DNA of 6,447 bases from Dehalococcoidia bacterium. Lineage in GTDB: Bacteria; Chloroflexota; Dehalococcoidia; JACVQG01. Shown here in pieces: positions 4,405 through 6,447 of this stretch. The notes beneath the pieces are model-generated. The model worked only from the letters and a program-made list of their open reading frames with translations. It was not told the DNA's origin and made no database searches. The stretch spans positions 1 through 6,447 of the forward strand of contig JACVQG010000085.1 in assembly GCA_015661045.1 (NCBI GenBank). The letters are read 5' to 3'. The position numbers and the translations under genes are program-made. Positions within the stretch are counted from its first letter, which is position 1. The number at the start of each line of letters is the position of its first letter.

Positions 4405-5124
4405 ATGGCAAAAGCAGGTAAAAAATATCTAAAAGCATCCCAGTTGGTAGATGCAAATAAAACTTATACACCTCAGGAGGCTATTAAATTAGCTAAACAG
4501 GCATCGTTTACCAAATTTGATGAAACGGTGGAATTACATCTCCGCATGGGCCTGGACCCCAGGCACGCCGATCAGCAAATTCGTGGTATAGCCTTGTTGC
4601 CACACGGTCTTGGCAAAAAGGTACGTATTCTCGTTTTCGCACAGGGTGAGGGAGTCAAGATTGCCGAAGATGCCGGATCTGACTACGTAGGCGGTGAGGA
4701 TTTAGCCAAGAAGATCGAGGAGGGGTGGCTGGACTTTGATGTGGCTATCGCAACTCCGGATATGATGGGCAGGGTTGGTAAGCTGGGAAAGATACTGGGG
4801 CGGCGCGGTCTTATGCCTAACCCGAAAGCCGGAACTGTGGTAGTGGCTAATGACCTGCCCAGGGTAATAAAAGATGCTCGAAAAGGCCGGGTAGAGTTCA
4901 AGATGGACAGGACGGGCATTGTTCATTTACCTCTGGGTAAAGTAAGCTTTGACGAAGCTAAACTAGAAGAGAATCTAGCCACAATAATGGAATCTATAAT
5001 CAAGGCCAGACCCAGTGGGGCTAAAGGGCAGTTCATCCACAGCGCTTTTCTCACAACCACAATGGGACCGGGAATACAATTAGACCTCAAGACTGCTACA
5101 ACTCTTACTACTGCTACTGCATAG
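4405..5124 (+). CDS. rplA: 50S ribosomal protein L1
   Basis: L1 forms the mobile L1 stalk near the E site and, in many bacteria, represses its own operon. The 239-residue protein is full length. It starts [11 protein letters not shown], contains [20 protein letters not shown] (35-54) and the family signature [18 protein letters not shown] (about 128-145), and ends with [10 protein letters not shown] and a Thr-rich tail. The ribosome site GAGGGA (4394-4399) lies inside the end of rplK, 5 bases before ATG. The next gene is not rplJ as usual but an HMG-CoA-synthase-like gene 33 bases on, with no terminator between. Confidence 0.98.
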   Translation: MAKAGKKYLKASQLVDANKTYTPQEAIKLAKQASFTKFDETVELHLRMGLDPRHADQQIRGIALLPHGLGKKVRILVFAQGEGVKIAEDAGSDYVGGEDLAKKIEEGWLDFDVAIATPDMMGRVGKLGKILGRRGLMPNPKAGTVVVANDLPRVIKDARKGRVEFKMDRTGIVHLPLGKVSFDEAKLEENLATIMESIIKARPSGAKGQFIHSAFLTTTMGPGIQLDLKTATTLTTATA

Positions 5125-5157
5125 ACCCGAAATAATTGCAGGGGAGGGAGCCGATTT

Positions 5158-6447
5158 ATGGCAGGAATTGAAGCCTTTGGTGCGTATGTTCCTTTATACC
5201 GCCTCAAAAGAGAGGAAATTGCTCGCGCCTGGGGAGGGGCCTCCCAGGGTGGAGAGCGAGCCCTGTCTAACTACGATGAAGATTCGGTAACTATGGCTGT
5301 GGCGGCGGCTATTGATTGTTTAAAGGACTTAAACAGAGAGACGATTGACGCCGTCTTTGTAGCCACCACCACATCTCCGTACAGGGAGAAACTGGCAGCC
5401 ACAATTGTTGCCACTGCACTGGACCTTAAAAGAGAAGTTGCTGCTAACGATTTCACCGATTCTTTAAGGGCTGGCAGTATGGCCTTAAAAGCAGCCCTGG
5501 ATACAGTGAAAGCTGGCTCGGCTAAGAGGGTGCTGGTGTTGGTAGCTGATACCCGTATGGGGGCGCCCCGGTCGGAGTTCGAGCAGAGCTTTGGAGATGG
5601 CGCCGCTGCGTTTTTGATAAGCAATGAGAATATTGCTATCACCGTTGACGCAACATATTCTCATGTAGATGATATTTTAGACTTCTGGCGCACCCGCCCG
5701 GAGGACCTTATCAAGACCGGTGACGACCGCCTGGTCAGCCACGACTTTGTAAAGACATCGGAAGACCGTTTTGTTATCACCGAAGGCTTTTTGACCAATG
5801 TCCAGGAGGGCGTATCCCATCTACTGAAAAGGTGCGCTATTACTCCTAAAGATATTACAAAAGCCGTCTTCTACGCCCCTGATGCGCGCAGACACAAAGA
5901 GATTACCCCCAGCCTGGGATTTGATGCCAAAACTCAGGTACAGGATGCCCTCTTCGATAAAATGGGCAATACCGGCGCTGCTTTCGCTCCTATGCTTCTG
6001 GTTGCTGCCCTGGAAACAGCTAAGCCCGGAGATAAGCTACTGTTAGCTACCTACGGTGACGGCTGCGATGTAATGTTGCTACACACTACCGACCTGATCA
6101 GTAAGGCAAAGGGCAAGCGTGGTATACAAGGACATTTAGCCTCCAAAAGGTACATCAGCAACTACGAAAAATACATGACCCATCGCTCCCTGGTCTCTAC
6201 GGAGTCACAGCGCCGTCCGCCATTGGTGTCGTCAGTGCCGATACTGTGGAGAGATAGAAAGTGGATACAATCCTTTAATGGCTCCAAATGCCAGCATTGT
6301 GGACGGGAATTCTTCCCACCGCAGAGGATATGCCTTTACTGCCGCACGAAGGATAAATTCGACTATGTCAGGCTTTCGGACAGGAAAGGCAAGGTGTTCA
6401 CCTTCAATCTGGATAATCTGGCATTAAGCCAGGATGCCCCGGAGATT
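5158..6447 (+). CDS. HMG-CoA synthase-like protein fused to DUF35 zinc ribbon (partial)
   Basis: The frame is open from ATG 5158 to the window edge (430 residues seen), so the C-terminus is missing. Residues about 1-315 have the thiolase fold of archaeal-type HMG-CoA synthase: PYREKLAATIVATA (74-87), RAGSMALKAA, GDGAAAFLIS, DFWR (175-178), GNTG (270-273) and AKPGDKLLLATYGDG (288-302). A DUF35-type segment follows, with a zinc ribbon CQHC (378-381) and CLYC (392-395), then the start of an OB-fold. By my alignment the catalytic Glu, Cys and His of HMG-CoA synthase are Thr71, Leu103 and Tyr239. It is therefore probably not a working synthase; it may be a scaffold or acyl-CoA handling partner, as DUF35 proteins are for archaeal thiolases, or have another chemistry. 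A strong ribosome site, GGAGG (5143-5147), precedes it. It lies 33 bases after rplA, where rplJ is usual, and looks co-transcribed. Confidence 0.85.
   Translation, partial: MAGIEAFGAYVPLYRLKREEIARAWGGASQGGERALSNYDEDSVTMAVAAAIDCLKDLNRETIDAVFVATTTSPYREKLAATIVATALDLKREVAANDFTDSLRAGSMALKAALDTVKAGSAKRVLVLVADTRMGAPRSEFEQSFGDGAAAFLISNENIAITVDATYSHVDDILDFWRTRPEDLIKTGDDRLVSHDFVKTSEDRFVITEGFLTNVQEGVSHLLKRCAITPKDITKAVFYAPDARRHKEITPSLGFDAKTQVQDALFDKMGNTGAAFAPMLLVAALETAKPGDKLLLATYGDGCDVMLLHTTDLISKAKGKRGIQGHLASKRYISNYEKYMTHRSLVSTESQRRPPLVSSVPILWRDRKWIQSFNGSKCQHCGREFFPPQRICLYCRTKDKFDYVRLSDRKGKVFTFNLDNLALSQDAPEI

Noticed and set aside
5271..5642. 123-codon minus-strand frame
   Set aside because: It is antisense to the HMG-CoA-synthase-like gene, whose plus frame has clear family motifs.

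Overview
The window is a bacterial translation and transcription locus. It reads left to right on the + strand as a small toxin-antitoxin pair, five tRNA genes, then tuf, rpmG, secE, nusG, rplK and rplA, and finally the start of a thiolase-fold gene that runs off the right edge. tRNA 3' CCA ends are encoded in the DNA, Shine-Dalgarno sites are mostly clear, and GC content is moderate. The EF-Tu (with a short Cys-rich insert in the G domain), the NusG sequence, and a bacterial fusion of an HMG-CoA-synthase-like domain with a zinc ribbon together suggest an uncultured Chloroflexota, perhaps Dehalococcoidia-like. That placement is from memory of family sequences and is only moderately secure.

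Region 1 (1-800): a type II toxin-antitoxin pair (157-666) with a RelE/ParE-fold toxin, followed by a spacer holding a likely promoter for the first tRNA. Region 2 (804-1627): tRNA-Gln(CTG), a 266-base spacer, tRNA-Glu(CTC), tRNA-Thr(TGT), tRNA-Tyr(GTA) and tRNA-Thr(GGT). The spacer between tRNA-Gln and tRNA-Glu is the least explained part of the window. It holds a good sigma70-type promoter whose -35 box overlaps a perfect 13-bp palindrome. Downstream of it lie a Shine-Dalgarno site in front of an ATG that is immediately followed by TAA, and then a strong GC-rich hairpin with a short T tail whose loop can also pair upstream as a pseudoknot. This looks like a short regulated transcript or an attenuated leader.

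Region 3 (1650-5124): tuf lies 22 bases after tRNA-Thr(GGT), the same kind of tRNA-tuf arrangement as the E. coli tufB operon. It is followed by ribosomal protein L33, the translocon subunit SecE, the transcription factor NusG, and ribosomal proteins L11 and L1. Genes are tightly packed. The exceptions are a 128-base gap before secE, with a possible weak promoter and a small overlapping ORF, and a 55-base gap before rplK with a hairpin that could be an L1 feedback site.

Region 4 (5158-end): where rplJ (L10) normally follows rplA, there is instead a 430-residue-plus protein with an HMG-CoA-synthase-like domain joined to a DUF35-type zinc ribbon. By my alignment all three catalytic residues of HMG-CoA synthase (Glu, Cys, His) are replaced (Thr71, Leu103, Tyr239), so it is unlikely to be an ordinary HMG-CoA synthase. 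Six of the eight complete protein genes end in TAG and none in TGA, which is unusual.
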